A DNA stretch of 64,000 nucleotides from Oscillospiraceae bacterium (GTDB lineage: Bacteria; Bacillota; Clostridia; Oscillospirales; Ruminococcaceae), in assembly GCA_031253495.1 (NCBI GenBank), contig JAIRWC010000037.1, forward strand, positions 1 to 64,000, in the 5' to 3' direction. Within the stretch, counting starts at the first letter, position 1. Each line of letters starts with the position of its first letter. Both the position numbers and the translations under genes were made by a program. The notes below the pieces were generated by a model. That model worked only from the letters and a program-made list of their open reading frames with translations. It was not told the origin of the DNA and made no database searches. Below, one piece after another: positions 35,062 to 44,181 of the stretch.

Positions 35062-36534
35062 ATGGCGGGTATGAGAATAACGGGTTCAACCGTAATCAGG
35101 CGTTACGTCAGCAATTTGGAGCGTAACTTCTACGATAAAAACAAAACCGAAAACAAGATTATCAATAACCGCAAGTTCACGCGGGCGAGCCAAAATCCGA
35201 TGGAAGCGGTGAAGGCGCTCAAGGTTCGCAAGGCGATGGCGGAGATTGACACGTACCAGAAAAACTTAGACACGGCGGCGGGGATTTACGATTCGGCGGA
35301 AAACGCCGTGAGGCAGATTTCCGGGATTATCGCGACCGTCCACGAAAAGCTGATTCAAGGCGCGCACGGAACCTACGACGTTAAGACCGACAAACAGATT
35401 ATCGCCCAGGAAATTGAGGCGTTGGCGGACGAAATGGTGAGGCTGATGAACCTCATCGTGGCGGACAGGCGTATCTTCGGCGGCGTGAACAACACCGACT
35501 TGGCATACGAGCTTAAGGACGGTTCGGTCTTTTATAACGGCGTGTCGGTGAACCAGTTTACCGACCCGTCCATGTTCCCCGACGGCGCGTATTCTTACAT
35601 CGACGTCGGAATGGGGATGAGGTTTCTGGAAGGCGGATACGACGTAGATCCGCAGACCGCCATTCCCGTTACTTTCAACGGCGCGGAAATTTTGGGCAGC
35701 GGCTTCGACGGGAAGAAGTATTCGGTTAATTTTGAAAATATCAGCTACGGAACGTGGAAAGAGTATTTCAACCAAGAAAAGCACAGGGCTTTCGTGTTGG
35801 CGTACCCCGGCGTTCCCGCCACTCAGGCGGCGTTGGACGCTTGGGACTGGTCGGGTTACGGCGGTTACGCGGATGCCGCCGCGATGGAAGCGGCCGCGGC
35901 GTCGAATCCGACGCTTCAGGCGGATTATGAAAATTTTCGAGACGAAATGGCGGACAAGGATTACAGCTTTATCGTAAGTTTAGGGAAAATGCGCGAGGTT
36001 ATAACCGTCAAACCGGGCGCCGACGCGAGCGAAACCGTTCAAAACCTTAACGACGCGCTTTACGAAAAATTCGGCGACGCGATAGAGGTTACGGCTAACG
36101 GGCTGTGGACGACCACGGCGTTGGGCATGGAACTGGCGGTCAGGGACAACCCCGCCTATTACGGGCAGTCGGCGGTGTACGATGTTCCGTCGGGTTATCC
36201 CAAAAATATAATTCAGCTGACGCTTGACGCCGCGAAAGCCTGCCGGAGCGGCGACGGCGACGAAACGGCGCTGTACGCGGATTTGGTTTTCGCGTCGAAC
36301 AGCTTCCTGTCGCTTTCAATAGCCAAAATCGGTTCGGAACAGAAGTTTATCGAGTTCAACCAAGAAAGGCTGCAGAACAACGTCTTAAGCCTGAAAGAAC
36401 AGCAAAACCTGCTTGAGTTTCCCGATTTGTCGGAAGAGTCCACAAACTGGAAAATGCTTGAGATGATATACAACGCGTCGCTTCAAATGAGTACGTCGAC
36501 GATTCCGATGTCGATATTCAGTTTTATGAGGTAA
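35062..36534 (+). CDS. flgL: Flagellar hook-associated protein 3
   Basis: 490 residues from the ATG at 35062 (GGGAGG upstream; an earlier frame start is not supported). FlgL forms the second junction layer next to FlgK. The N-terminal flagellin-like helix (MRITGSTVIRRYVSNLERN, then TRASQNPMEAVKALK) and the C-terminal STSTIPMSIFSFMR are typical. It is long for FlgL (about 300 residues in Bacillus): residues 190-390 hold extra exposed sequence including an Ala-rich stretch near 290-305. Confidence 0.92.
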   Translation: MAGMRITGSTVIRRYVSNLERNFYDKNKTENKIINNRKFTRASQNPMEAVKALKVRKAMAEIDTYQKNLDTAAGIYDSAENAVRQISGIIATVHEKLIQGAHGTYDVKTDKQIIAQEIEALADEMVRLMNLIVADRRIFGGVNNTDLAYELKDGSVFYNGVSVNQFTDPSMFPDGAYSYIDVGMGMRFLEGGYDVDPQTAIPVTFNGAEILGSGFDGKKYSVNFENISYGTWKEYFNQEKHRAFVLAYPGVPATQAALDAWDWSGYGGYADAAAMEAAAASNPTLQADYENFRDEMADKDYSFIVSLGKMREVITVKPGADASETVQNLNDALYEKFGDAIEVTANGLWTTTALGMELAVRDNPAYYGQSAVYDVPSGYPKNIIQLTLDAAKACRSGDGDETALYADLVFASNSFLSLSIAKIGSEQKFIEFNQERLQNNVLSLKEQQNLLEFPDLSEESTNWKMLEMIYNASLQMSTSTIPMSIFSFMR

Positions 36535-36585
36535 ACGGTTAAAATAACATATAATTTCATTTTATTAAAAGGAGGAGGAATAATT

Positions 36586-37206
36586 ATGGGTAAGCATAAT
36601 CTTTTACAGATTAGTTCCGTTCCGATTAAAATCGAAATAAACGTGATGAAGGCGTCCCTTGAAAGCCCGGGCAGACAACTCCCGAGGATGAACGTCCGCA
36701 CCGAGAAGGGCGGTCTCAGAATAGACGCGAAACCCGCGAAAATCAATATCGACACATACGCGGCGCGTTCAAGCATGGGCTACGGGAAGTATAATATGCC
36801 CGATTTTTACAAAAACGAGGCGCAAAGGAGCATTAAGCTGTCTTATCAGGGCGTGGCGAAATTAGTGGAAGACGGGAACGAGTTAGGTCGCGGCGTTACC
36901 CCCGCCGAGATAGCCACGCAGAACGTTCGGGCGGGGTTCACCATCGAGACGGTTATGGACTTTATCCCGAAAGAGGGCGCGGATATCACATACGACGAGG
37001 GCGTGCTTAATATCAATTATGAAATGGACGACGTGAACGTCGACTGGGAGAACCTTGAGGCCACCCGCCTTATATTCAATCCCGGCTCGGTTGAGATAAG
37101 CGTGGCGCAGCACCCCAAAGTGGAAATAACGTATGTCGGCGAACCCATTTACTTCCCGTCCAGCGCGAACCCGAATTACGTTTCGGAATTCAGCGCCAGG
37201 GGCTGA
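36586..37206 (+). CDS. DUF6470 family flagellar-operon protein (YviE-like)
   Basis: 206 residues. Position between flgL and fliW equals that of yviE in Bacillus, and the start (LLQISSVPIKIEINVMKASLE) fits the DUF6470 family. The protein is predicted mixed alpha/beta without signal peptide or membrane helix. Its role is unknown; presence in flagellar operons suggests a chaperone or an export-related protein. AGGAGGAGG precedes the ATG. Confidence 0.8.
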   Translation: MGKHNLLQISSVPIKIEINVMKASLESPGRQLPRMNVRTEKGGLRIDAKPAKINIDTYAARSSMGYGKYNMPDFYKNEAQRSIKLSYQGVAKLVEDGNELGRGVTPAEIATQNVRAGFTIETVMDFIPKEGADITYDEGVLNINYEMDDVNVDWENLEATRLIFNPGSVEISVAQHPKVEITYVGEPIYFPSSANPNYVSEFSARG

Positions 37207-37245
37207 CAGCCTTAATCCGTTAAGGGAAAAGGGAGAAAACTTTAA

Positions 37246-37719
37246 ATGGTAAAGATAATCACGAGGGATTTCGGTGAAATCGAGGTATCGGAAGAGTGCA
37301 TATTCACATTCCCCGCAGGCTTGTTCGCTTTTGAAGAAGCGAGGAGATTCGCCTTGTTCAGCCCTTTCTCGAAGAACGACGCGCCTTGGTCGGCGGTTTA
37401 CCCCAAATGGCTGCAGTCGATTGACGGTATAGCCCCCTGTTTCATAGTTTTCGACCCCTTGCTTATAGACGGCGATTATGAGGTCAAACTTGAGCGCAAC
37501 GAAGAGTCGCTGTTGGAACTCAAAGAGGACTCTAAGGTTCGGTTTTTGGTAATCGCCACTATCCCCGAGGATTTTAAAAAAGCGACCGTGAACATGAAAG
37601 CGCCCATCATCGTGAACGTGGACGCCGGGTTGGCGGCGCAGGTTATCCTGCCGCAAAGCTATGAGTTCAGGTTGCCCATTTACGCCGAGCAGTCCGAACG
37701 GAAGGCGGGTGCCGTCTGA
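37246..37719 (+). CDS. fliW: Flagellar assembly factor FliW
   Basis: 157 residues. FliW binds flagellin, and when flagellin is exported it is freed to bind and block CsrA, so flagellin translation follows export. Family blocks: FGEIEVSEECIFTFPAG, FEEARRFALF, PCFIVFDPLL near residue 65. It overlaps csrA by one base (TGATG), giving coupled translation. Ribosome site is GGGAG-like. Confidence 0.95.
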   Translation: MVKIITRDFGEIEVSEECIFTFPAGLFAFEEARRFALFSPFSKNDAPWSAVYPKWLQSIDGIAPCFIVFDPLLIDGDYEVKLERNEESLLELKEDSKVRFLVIATIPEDFKKATVNMKAPIIVNVDAGLAAQVILPQSYEFRLPIYAEQSERKAGAV

Positions 37720-37955
37720 TGCTCGTAATATCGCGAAAAACCGACGAGGGCGTAATTATAGCGGACAACATCGAGATTACCGTGCTTGAAATAAGCAAAG
37801 AGAGGGTTAAAATCGGCATCCACGCTCCGAAAGACATAAAGATAGTAAGATACGAGCTTATCGCGGCGCAGGACGCCAACGTGGAAGCGTCCAAGACCGT
37901 TTCCGAGGACGCGTTGAAAGCGCTTATGAGCATAGGCAAGAAAGGAAATGATTGA
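37719..37955 (+). CDS. csrA: Carbon storage/translational regulator CsrA
   Basis: 78 residues. A small RNA-binding dimer (MLVISRKTDEGVIIADNIEITVLE by short blocks, IGIHAPKDIKIVRYEL). It represses messages by binding GGA sites in their leaders. Both flagellin leaders in this window carry such sites. The C-terminal extension after YELI is longer than in Escherichia coli (61 residues), as in other FliW-containing bacteria, where the tail is bound by FliW. Confidence 0.96.
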   Translation: MLVISRKTDEGVIIADNIEITVLEISKERVKIGIHAPKDIKIVRYELIAAQDANVEASKTVSEDALKALMSIGKKGND

Positions 37956-37956
37956 T

Positions 37957-40900
37957 ATGGCAATTAACGGCTCGAATTTGAGGATAGGCGGCATGCACTC
38001 CGGTATCGATACCGACGCCATCGTTAAAGCGATGAGCGCCGCCACGAAGATGCGGATAAACAACAACAGGCGCAAGGTGAAGAAACTTGAGGCGCAACAG
38101 ACCGCTTACCGCGACATTATTTCAAAGCTCCAAGGGTTTCAGAACAAGTATTTTAACGTTCTCAACAGGAATTATTTCCTAAAGTCGTCGTCGGTTTTCA
38201 ATCAGTTTAAGTCCACGCTGTACGACGCGGACGGAAACGTTAAGACTCCCGTCGGGGTTTCCGTGTCGTCGGGTGTGAACGCCTCGCCTGGAACCTATGA
38301 GGTTACGCTTACGGGCAAGGCGACGCAAGCGACGCTGGTTTCCGGGGTTTACGGCAGCAACGTGAAGTTGCTTGATTTCGCGGAGCTTGAAGACGGCGAG
38401 GATTACGGGTTTTCAATCAAAGTGGGCGATTCGTTAAAGCATATCACTTTCAAGGCGGAAGACGACGAAGCCGATACAATCGCCAATATTAACGAGGCGT
38501 TGAAAGCGTTCGGCAAAACCAACATCGGCGAGGGCCTCGTTAAGGTCGGCAGCGATTGGACGCTGTCAACCGCCGATAAAAAGCCGATAAGCGTATCAAA
38601 CGTCGCGAAGATGGATTATGGCGCAATCCTTGCCGACATATACGGTTTAGAGACGGGCAACAACTCCGTGAACATCCAAATCGGCGGGGAGTTTAAGACC
38701 GCGACTTTCCACACGGTTGAGGCGGGTTATTTCAACATACTGTTCACCGGCGTCGATGCTTTCGGCGAGCCCGACGGAACCGGCGTTCTTCGCAACGCGG
38801 ACCAGATAAAGGATTACGTCGACGCGGTCGGTCTGGAAAGGTATGAAACGGCGCTCAACAAGGCTTACGACGCATGGAGGGAAGTCTTTGACGCCGCCGA
38901 ACCCGAAGACGCCGAAAAGATGGAGGAAAAAATCTTCAGCGACGCCTACGCCATCGTGAGCAAGGTAAAAGACTTTCCGTATGACAACAAGGCGGATTGG
39001 CTCGATTCGGGGATTACTTTGGAAGAGGCGTATGAAATCGTCTATAACAACAGCGCCACGAACGAGGCCCGCATAAAACAGTACCGCCAGTCGGTTCAGT
39101 CGGAATACGACAGGTTATCGGCGAGTTTCAACGCGGTCGTCGAGGATAAGTATAACCAACTCGTAAACGTGCGGTATCAAGACTGGCTCGCCGACTTCGC
39201 CGACGAAGCCGCTTTGAAAGCCGGTAAAGACGCCCTTTACGACGAATATTACAACAGAAAAGTCGCGGAGCAGGAAGAAAACCTTTGGGCGCAGTTTTAC
39301 AACTTAAAAAAGCAGGCGGCATACGGGGAATACCTGCAATTACAACCCGAACCGCACGACGCTTTCGGCGACTGGGTATGGAGCGAGTACGCCACGTGGG
39401 AGGATATGAGGGACTTCGCCTTGGCGAATCCGACTTCCGAATTGCACAAGGAATTTTACGATGAGAAAAAAGGCTATTTCGGCGCGAAAAAGTTAGACTA
39501 CAATAGTTACAGGGCGGGCGCCTACAGCGAGTTCGAGGCGTATAAGGAGCTCATATACGTCGAGGACTTGGGTCTCGGCACCCTTGACGATTTGAAAAAC
39601 GCGTTTACGTCCGCCGACGCCATGCGCCATTATAACTCGAACAACATAAAAAACGCGATAGAAAGGCTTACATGGGGCAACGGCGTCAAAGCCAAGGTCA
39701 ATTTTGAAACATACGGCGAGGCCGCCGTTTCCGCCGTGCGCGAATATGTGGATGAGTTTGACAATCCGATAACGGAACCCTTAAAGTTCTCGCTGACGTT
39801 GAACCAAGGCACGACGAACAAGTTCGGCGTCGATACGGAATACGCGACGACGGCGGCGGCAATCGGCTTAAATTCGAAAGTGAGCGAGCTTGCCGGGATA
39901 ACGCTTGAAAATAACGGTGCGCAGATTGTCATTAACGGCGCGACGGTTAAACTTAACGGGAATATGACAATCAACGAGATGATGAGCGCCGTCAACAATT
40001 CCGCCGCGGGCGTAACGATGAGTTTTTCCACGCTGACCAACACGTTCTCCCTTACCGCCAAAGAATACGGCACGGGCGCCTCGATAGACATCGACGCCGC
40101 CAAAACGAGCGACGGGCTTCTGGACGTTTTGGGCTTCACGGGGCAGACGGTCGTCGCCGGAACGAACATGGTGCTGAATATCAACGGCATGGACGTTGAA
40201 ACGCCTTCAAACTCCTATACCGTCAACGGAACCACTTTCACTTTCTCAAGCCAAGCCAACGAAGGGGAAACGTTCACGGTCAAGGTAGAGCGCGATTATT
40301 CGCCGACGGTGAACGTGATAAAGAGCTTCGTTGAGGACTATAACAAACTGATAGAAGAGGTTTACGGTTACATCAGTGAAAAACCGTCGGGCTATCAGGA
40401 TTCGTCCAACAAGTATTATTTTCTGACGGACGACGACATAGAAGAGATGGAGCTTTCCGACAGGCAAATCGAACAGTGGGAGGCCGCCGCGAAAAGGGGG
40501 ATTTTATATAACGATTCTTCCGTTTCGACCGTAATGGAGAAATTGAGGACGGCGATGTATTCCGGCGTCGTCGGCGCCAACGGGAAGACGTTCGGGCTGT
40601 ACAGCATAAGGGGGGCCGACGGGGCTTCGGCAATCAAAACCACCTCGGACTATAAAAAGAACGGTATGCTGGAATTTGACGAACAGGCTTTGTTGGAGGC
40701 GCTTGAAACGAACCCCGACGATATTGTCAAGCTCTTTACCGACGCGGAAAACGGCTTGATGAAAAAATTGGAGGATACGCTCAATTTTGCCGTCAAATCC
40801 ACGGGCGCGCAGCAGGATATGGGTATCCTCGTCCAGAAAGCGGGCGTGTCCACGGGCTTATCCGCGTTAAACAACACCATTTTCGACCAAATCAAACGGT

Positions 40901-41049
40901 TGAACGACGTAATCGGAACGCTTGAAACAAGGTACGAAAAGCAGCAGACGAGGTATTGGAACATATTCACGGCGATGGAAAAGCAGTTCGCGCAGATGAA
41001 CAGCCAGTCCAGCTATATCTCGAATATGTTCAGCAATATGTCGAAGTAA
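37957..41049 (+). CDS. fliD: Flagellar cap protein, unusually large
   Basis: 1030 residues from the ATG at 37957; an ATG at 37948 overlaps the csrA stop and is possible. FliD caps the filament and folds flagellin. The N-terminus (RIGGMHSGIDTDAIVKAM) and C-terminal coiled coil (RLNDVIGTLETRYEKQQTRYWNIFTAMEKQ by blocks) are typical. Usual length is 450-650. The excess is a helical, charged and aromatic insert, about residues 280-605, rich in Tyr, Trp, Glu and Lys, placed in the exposed part of the cap. Beta-rich D2/D3 segments with SVNIQIGGEF and VVINGATVKLNG patterns flank it. The reading frame is intact. Confidence 0.9.
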   Translation: MAINGSNLRIGGMHSGIDTDAIVKAMSAATKMRINNNRRKVKKLEAQQTAYRDIISKLQGFQNKYFNVLNRNYFLKSSSVFNQFKSTLYDADGNVKTPVGVSVSSGVNASPGTYEVTLTGKATQATLVSGVYGSNVKLLDFAELEDGEDYGFSIKVGDSLKHITFKAEDDEADTIANINEALKAFGKTNIGEGLVKVGSDWTLSTADKKPISVSNVAKMDYGAILADIYGLETGNNSVNIQIGGEFKTATFHTVEAGYFNILFTGVDAFGEPDGTGVLRNADQIKDYVDAVGLERYETALNKAYDAWREVFDAAEPEDAEKMEEKIFSDAYAIVSKVKDFPYDNKADWLDSGITLEEAYEIVYNNSATNEARIKQYRQSVQSEYDRLSASFNAVVEDKYNQLVNVRYQDWLADFADEAALKAGKDALYDEYYNRKVAEQEENLWAQFYNLKKQAAYGEYLQLQPEPHDAFGDWVWSEYATWEDMRDFALANPTSELHKEFYDEKKGYFGAKKLDYNSYRAGAYSEFEAYKELIYVEDLGLGTLDDLKNAFTSADAMRHYNSNNIKNAIERLTWGNGVKAKVNFETYGEAAVSAVREYVDEFDNPITEPLKFSLTLNQGTTNKFGVDTEYATTAAAIGLNSKVSELAGITLENNGAQIVINGATVKLNGNMTINEMMSAVNNSAAGVTMSFSTLTNTFSLTAKEYGTGASIDIDAAKTSDGLLDVLGFTGQTVVAGTNMVLNINGMDVETPSNSYTVNGTTFTFSSQANEGETFTVKVERDYSPTVNVIKSFVEDYNKLIEEVYGYISEKPSGYQDSSNKYYFLTDDDIEEMELSDRQIEQWEAAAKRGILYNDSSVSTVMEKLRTAMYSGVVGANGKTFGLYSIRGADGASAIKTTSDYKKNGMLEFDEQALLEALETNPDDIVKLFTDAENGLMKKLEDTLNFAVKSTGAQQDMGILVQKAGVSTGLSALNNTIFDQIKRLNDVIGTLETRYEKQQTRYWNIFTAMEKQFAQMNSQSSYISNMFSNMSK

Positions 41050-41064
41050 CAACGGAGGTGCATT

Positions 41065-41487
41065 ATGCCTAACCCTTACATTTCCTACAAACAGCAGGCG
41101 GTTTCCACCATGACGCCGATAGAGATAGTGGTTAAGATATACGACGAGTGCGAAAGGCAGTTAAACCGCGCCGTGTATTTCATTAACGTCAAGGACATCG
41201 AGAAAGCCCACGCCGCGTTGGACAAATCCGGCGAATTGATTAACGCGCTGCGTTCGGTTCTTGATATGAGCGTCGGCGAAATCAGCGAAAACCTTGACGC
41301 CCTCTATGAATACTTTTTCAGGCGGATTGTCCACGCGGATATGAGAAAAGACGCGGACGCTATTTTGAAGATTCTTCCGTTGATAGGGGAATTGAAAGAC
41401 GCTTTCGTGCAAATTTCAAAATTGCCGAAACACGCGGTCGGGGTCGGTATGGGTTCCGTGTCCGCTTCCGCCGCCGCGGTGGGTTGA
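41065..41487 (+). CDS. fliS: Flagellin export chaperone FliS
   Basis: 140 residues, helical bundle. FliS holds flagellin C-termini before export and also contacts FliW and FlgM in some species. Recognisable by NPYISYKQQAVSTMTPIEIVVKIYDECERQL in short blocks and the later YEYFFRRIVHADMRKDA. ATG preceded by GGAGG. An Ala/Ser/Gly-rich tail of 15 residues extends the C-terminus. Confidence 0.94.
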   Translation: MPNPYISYKQQAVSTMTPIEIVVKIYDECERQLNRAVYFINVKDIEKAHAALDKSGELINALRSVLDMSVGEISENLDALYEYFFRRIVHADMRKDADAILKILPLIGELKDAFVQISKLPKHAVGVGMGSVSASAAAVG

Positions 41488-41541
41488 AAAGGGCGAAAAT
41501 AACTTATACTGATTTCCGATTAAAACGCGGAACAGTATTAG

Positions 41542-41561
41542 GGCGGACAGTATCGTCCGCC
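41542..41561 (+). terminator. Weak hairpin after fliS
   Basis: GGCGGAC and its complement around AGTATC, 54 nt after the fliS stop; no T-run. It may weaken read-through into the next gene. Confidence 0.35.
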
Positions 41562-41633
41562 TTATGTGTTGAAGTTTAAAAATTGAGAAAGGCGGCGCCG
41601 CGAGCTTCGGCGGCGGACGCGCGGGCTTGTATT

Positions 41634-42149
41634 ATGATTAACAACCTTGAACTCCTCGTGAGCGAGGCGGACGCGCTTATCGCGGCTTTGACGGAATACG
41701 ACGAAGCGACCGAGCGCCTTTGCGGCGTTAATCTCGAACAGGAAAGCATTTTCGCGATTGGGGAAATCGAAAATATTCTCGGCGAGCGGGAAAGGATAAT
41801 ACCGAAAGCGGCGAAAGCCCACATGGAGCTTATGGCGCTGATAGACGAACAGGACGTCGACGGGAAAGACGCTTTGCGCCGCATGTTCTCCGTCGGCGGC
41901 AAGGGCAAAAAAGCTCCGGCTTCCGGCGGCGAATTTTCGATAAGGGATAAAATCTATGAGCTTATGTCGCTCCACAGCGGAATAATGCGGAAAGACGACG
42001 ACTTCAAATCCCGTCTCACCGGAAAATACGACGAAGTGAAAGAGATGATGCGTTCATCGCAAGAAGACAGGAAGAAGCTGGATTTTTTCAATACCGCGGC
42101 GTTTTCGGGGCAGGGCTTTCCGGGGAAAAATACGGGGTTCAAAGTGTAA
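41634..42149 (+). CDS. Helical protein of unknown function at the end of the flagellar operon
   Basis: 171 residues from the ATG at 41634; a TTG at 41583 extends the frame, and neither has a good ribosome site, so the start is uncertain. The sequence is charged and helical (LELLVSEADALIAAL, NILGERERIIPK), with a Gly/Lys-rich hinge near 105. Size, helix content and location after fliS fit a FliT/FlgN-like chaperone, but no sequence signature proves it. A terminator follows. Confidence 0.55.
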   Translation: MINNLELLVSEADALIAALTEYDEATERLCGVNLEQESIFAIGEIENILGERERIIPKAAKAHMELMALIDEQDVDGKDALRRMFSVGGKGKKAPASGGEFSIRDKIYELMSLHSGIMRKDDDFKSRLTGKYDEVKEMMRSSQEDRKKLDFFNTAAFSGQGFPGKNTGFKV

Positions 42150-42156
42150 GTCGCGG

Positions 42157-42178
42157 GCGCGGTCCGCGCTTTTTTTTA
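42157..42178 (+). terminator. Terminator at the end of the flagellar operon
   Basis: GCGCGG-T-CCGCGC followed by eight T residues. The T-run overlaps the stop codon of the convergent lipoprotein gene. Confidence 0.7.
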
Positions 42179-44023
42179 AGCGCGCGCCGAAAGGATATAT
42201 TTATCCACCTCGCCTTTTAAAACAGGGAACGGCATCGGTCCCGCGTCCAACACGCATTTGTTGAAATCCTTAACCGAAAATTCGCCGCCAAGCGCGCCGC
42301 GCGCGTAGAGCTCAAGCTCCTCAAATTCAAGAAAGCCGATGTAGTACCGCAGGTTTATCGCGGGGTTTTGTATTACATAATCATAAAGTTCGCGGCACAC
42401 GTCGGGGTCGTTTATGCTGTAAGCGCCGAGGTACTGCTTCAGCTCTTCAAAATCCCAACCGTCGTAGTTCACGCCTATGTCGACCCTCGACTGAATGGCT
42501 AACGTATACTCCGAGTCTATGGCGAGGAGTCTCGCAAGCTCTTCCTTCAGTTTCGTCATGTTTGAATACGCGCCGTACTTGAACGAATTGAACTGCGCGT
42601 AGGTAGCCCAACCCTCGTCGTACCCGTTGAAATTAAACGATTTTCTTATGGGGTTCACGTCCTTGTCGCGAAAATAGGTAATCTGATAAAGATGCCCGGG
42701 ATAACCCTCGTGCGCCAGCGTGGAGAACAGCGAGCCCGCGGAAGGGGAACCGTTGTTGATATAAATGACGTTGTCGTAAATGTCGTCAATCGGCGGAACC
42801 ATGTAAAAAGCCGGCGACAAACTCTCCTCGAGCGAGGGATGGACATATTTTATCGTATACCCGACGTCCGCCGGCGGGGGGTAATCGTCGACCGTCGCGG
42901 ATTTGAGAAATTCCAATATCTCATGCGGTTCGTAATATCCGAAATCCGGGTCCGTCCAGTATTCAAAAATGTCGTAGTCTTTCGACGCTATCTCGACCAT
43001 TTCATTGTACAGCGCTTCTATTTTCACGTCGATAATATCCGCCATTTCTTTTACGCTCTTACCCGAACCGGTATCGTTTTTTACCAGATATTCGTAATAC
43101 CGCCTCCCCTGCTCAAAATTCCAAAGCCCGCCCTCGTTTACCCCCGTTCCCTTTAAGCCTGACAGTTCCTCCGCCAAGCCGTTATAAGCGGGGATTACGG
43201 CGTTTAACACCTTCGCCTTGTTTTTTTCCTTATACGCGGTTTTTTCCCCGTCGCCAAGGTATAACGCGTCAATTTTATCGTTGAACGTCTCGATTAAAAA
43301 ATTGTCCTCTCCCGTCGCGGTAAATTCGTATATGCTCTCGATTACGCCGTCCGCCGCAAAATCCGCCATGAACAGACCCATATCGGATTTTTCCCGCTCA
43401 AAATCAAGCACAAGCCCGAAAAGCCTGTCTATATCCGTTAATAACTCCAGATAATCCTCAATGTCGTATTCGTTGCGGAATTTATACTCGGCGAGAACAA
43501 TCGGCAAATTGGACTGTATACCCGACGACGGGCTTAAAAGGCTTTCGTAATAATACAAGCCGTCGGAAAAATAATCGCTTTGAGTTTCCAAAATATACGC
43601 GTAAATGTCGTAAATAAGCCGCTGTTCCCCGTTGAGCGCGTTATAGTCAAAGCCGTAAAGCTCGTCGTAGGTTTTTTTCGTCTTTTCCGCGAGTTCGGCG
43701 AAATATTCCGCGCCAAAACCCCCAAAAGTCAGTTCCGCGCGCTCAACCCCGAAATTTTCCGGGTATCTCAAGGTATAGTGAAAAGTAATAGCGTCGGCGG
43801 TTACATAATCTATGAACTGCCGTTTTAAAAATTCGTCAAATTCTTCGTCGGGGGCGTCGTCGTATTTCGGAACTTGTTCGCCGCCGGAGGAGGAGGAAGA
43901 GGTTTCGTCCGTGTCCGCGACGGTGTTCTCCCCGCGCCAGTCGTCGGGTATCGAGGTGCGGCAGGCGGTTAATCCGGACAGCGCGAGCGCGGCGGCGAGA
44001 ATAATCGGTAATAATTTTTTCAT
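42176..44023 (-). CDS. DUF885 family lipoprotein, putative metallopeptidase
   Basis: 615 residues. Signal peptide with lipobox GLTAC; the following residues RTSIPDDWR resemble those of the lipoprotein at 46036. A Ser-rich linker leads to the DUF885 domain. The HEGYPGHLYQ motif near residue 440 is the family's zinc-binding helix (HExxxH type, in HEGYPGH form), followed by NGYDEGWATY, which carries the likely third ligand Glu. Homologues are considered metallopeptidases or carboxypeptidases; the substrate is unknown. The gene is alone and convergent with the flagellar operon. Confidence 0.85.
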   Translation of the reverse strand: MKKLLPIILAAALALSGLTACRTSIPDDWRGENTVADTDETSSSSSGGEQVPKYDDAPDEEFDEFLKRQFIDYVTADAITFHYTLRYPENFGVERAELTFGGFGAEYFAELAEKTKKTYDELYGFDYNALNGEQRLIYDIYAYILETQSDYFSDGLYYYESLLSPSSGIQSNLPIVLAEYKFRNEYDIEDYLELLTDIDRLFGLVLDFEREKSDMGLFMADFAADGVIESIYEFTATGEDNFLIETFNDKIDALYLGDGEKTAYKEKNKAKVLNAVIPAYNGLAEELSGLKGTGVNEGGLWNFEQGRRYYEYLVKNDTGSGKSVKEMADIIDVKIEALYNEMVEIASKDYDIFEYWTDPDFGYYEPHEILEFLKSATVDDYPPPADVGYTIKYVHPSLEESLSPAFYMVPPIDDIYDNVIYINNGSPSAGSLFSTLAHEGYPGHLYQITYFRDKDVNPIRKSFNFNGYDEGWATYAQFNSFKYGAYSNMTKLKEELARLLAIDSEYTLAIQSRVDIGVNYDGWDFEELKQYLGAYSINDPDVCRELYDYVIQNPAINLRYYIGFLEFEELELYARGALGGEFSVKDFNKCVLDAGPMPFPVLKGEVDKYILSARA

Positions 44024-44072
44024 GGCGTTTGCTCCTTCGTAATACGGTTTGCGAACTCTCGCCGAAAGCGTA

Positions 44073-44101
44073 TTGACTTTTGGCGGGGTTCAAGTTATAA
44101 T
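44073..44101 (+). promoter_or_regulatory. Sigma-A promoter of the GH88/105-like gene
   Basis: TTGACT (44073-44078), 17 bp, TATAAT (44096-44101). The predicted transcript starts just before repeat copy R3. Confidence 0.75.
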
Positions 44102-44110
44102 AATATCGGA

Positions 44111-44158
44111 ATTTATAATTTTTTAAAATGCAAAGCATTTTGAATTTAAACGGCTGTT
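44111..44158 (+). repeat. Dispersed palindrome, copy R3, in the GH88/105-like leader
   Basis: Core AAAATGC-AAA-GCATTTT with right arm GAATTTAAACGGC; the left arm is degenerate. It ends 24 nt before the start codon, the same spacing as copy R1. Confidence 0.7.
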
Positions 44159-44181
44159 AAGTATGGAATACGGGGGTAAAC

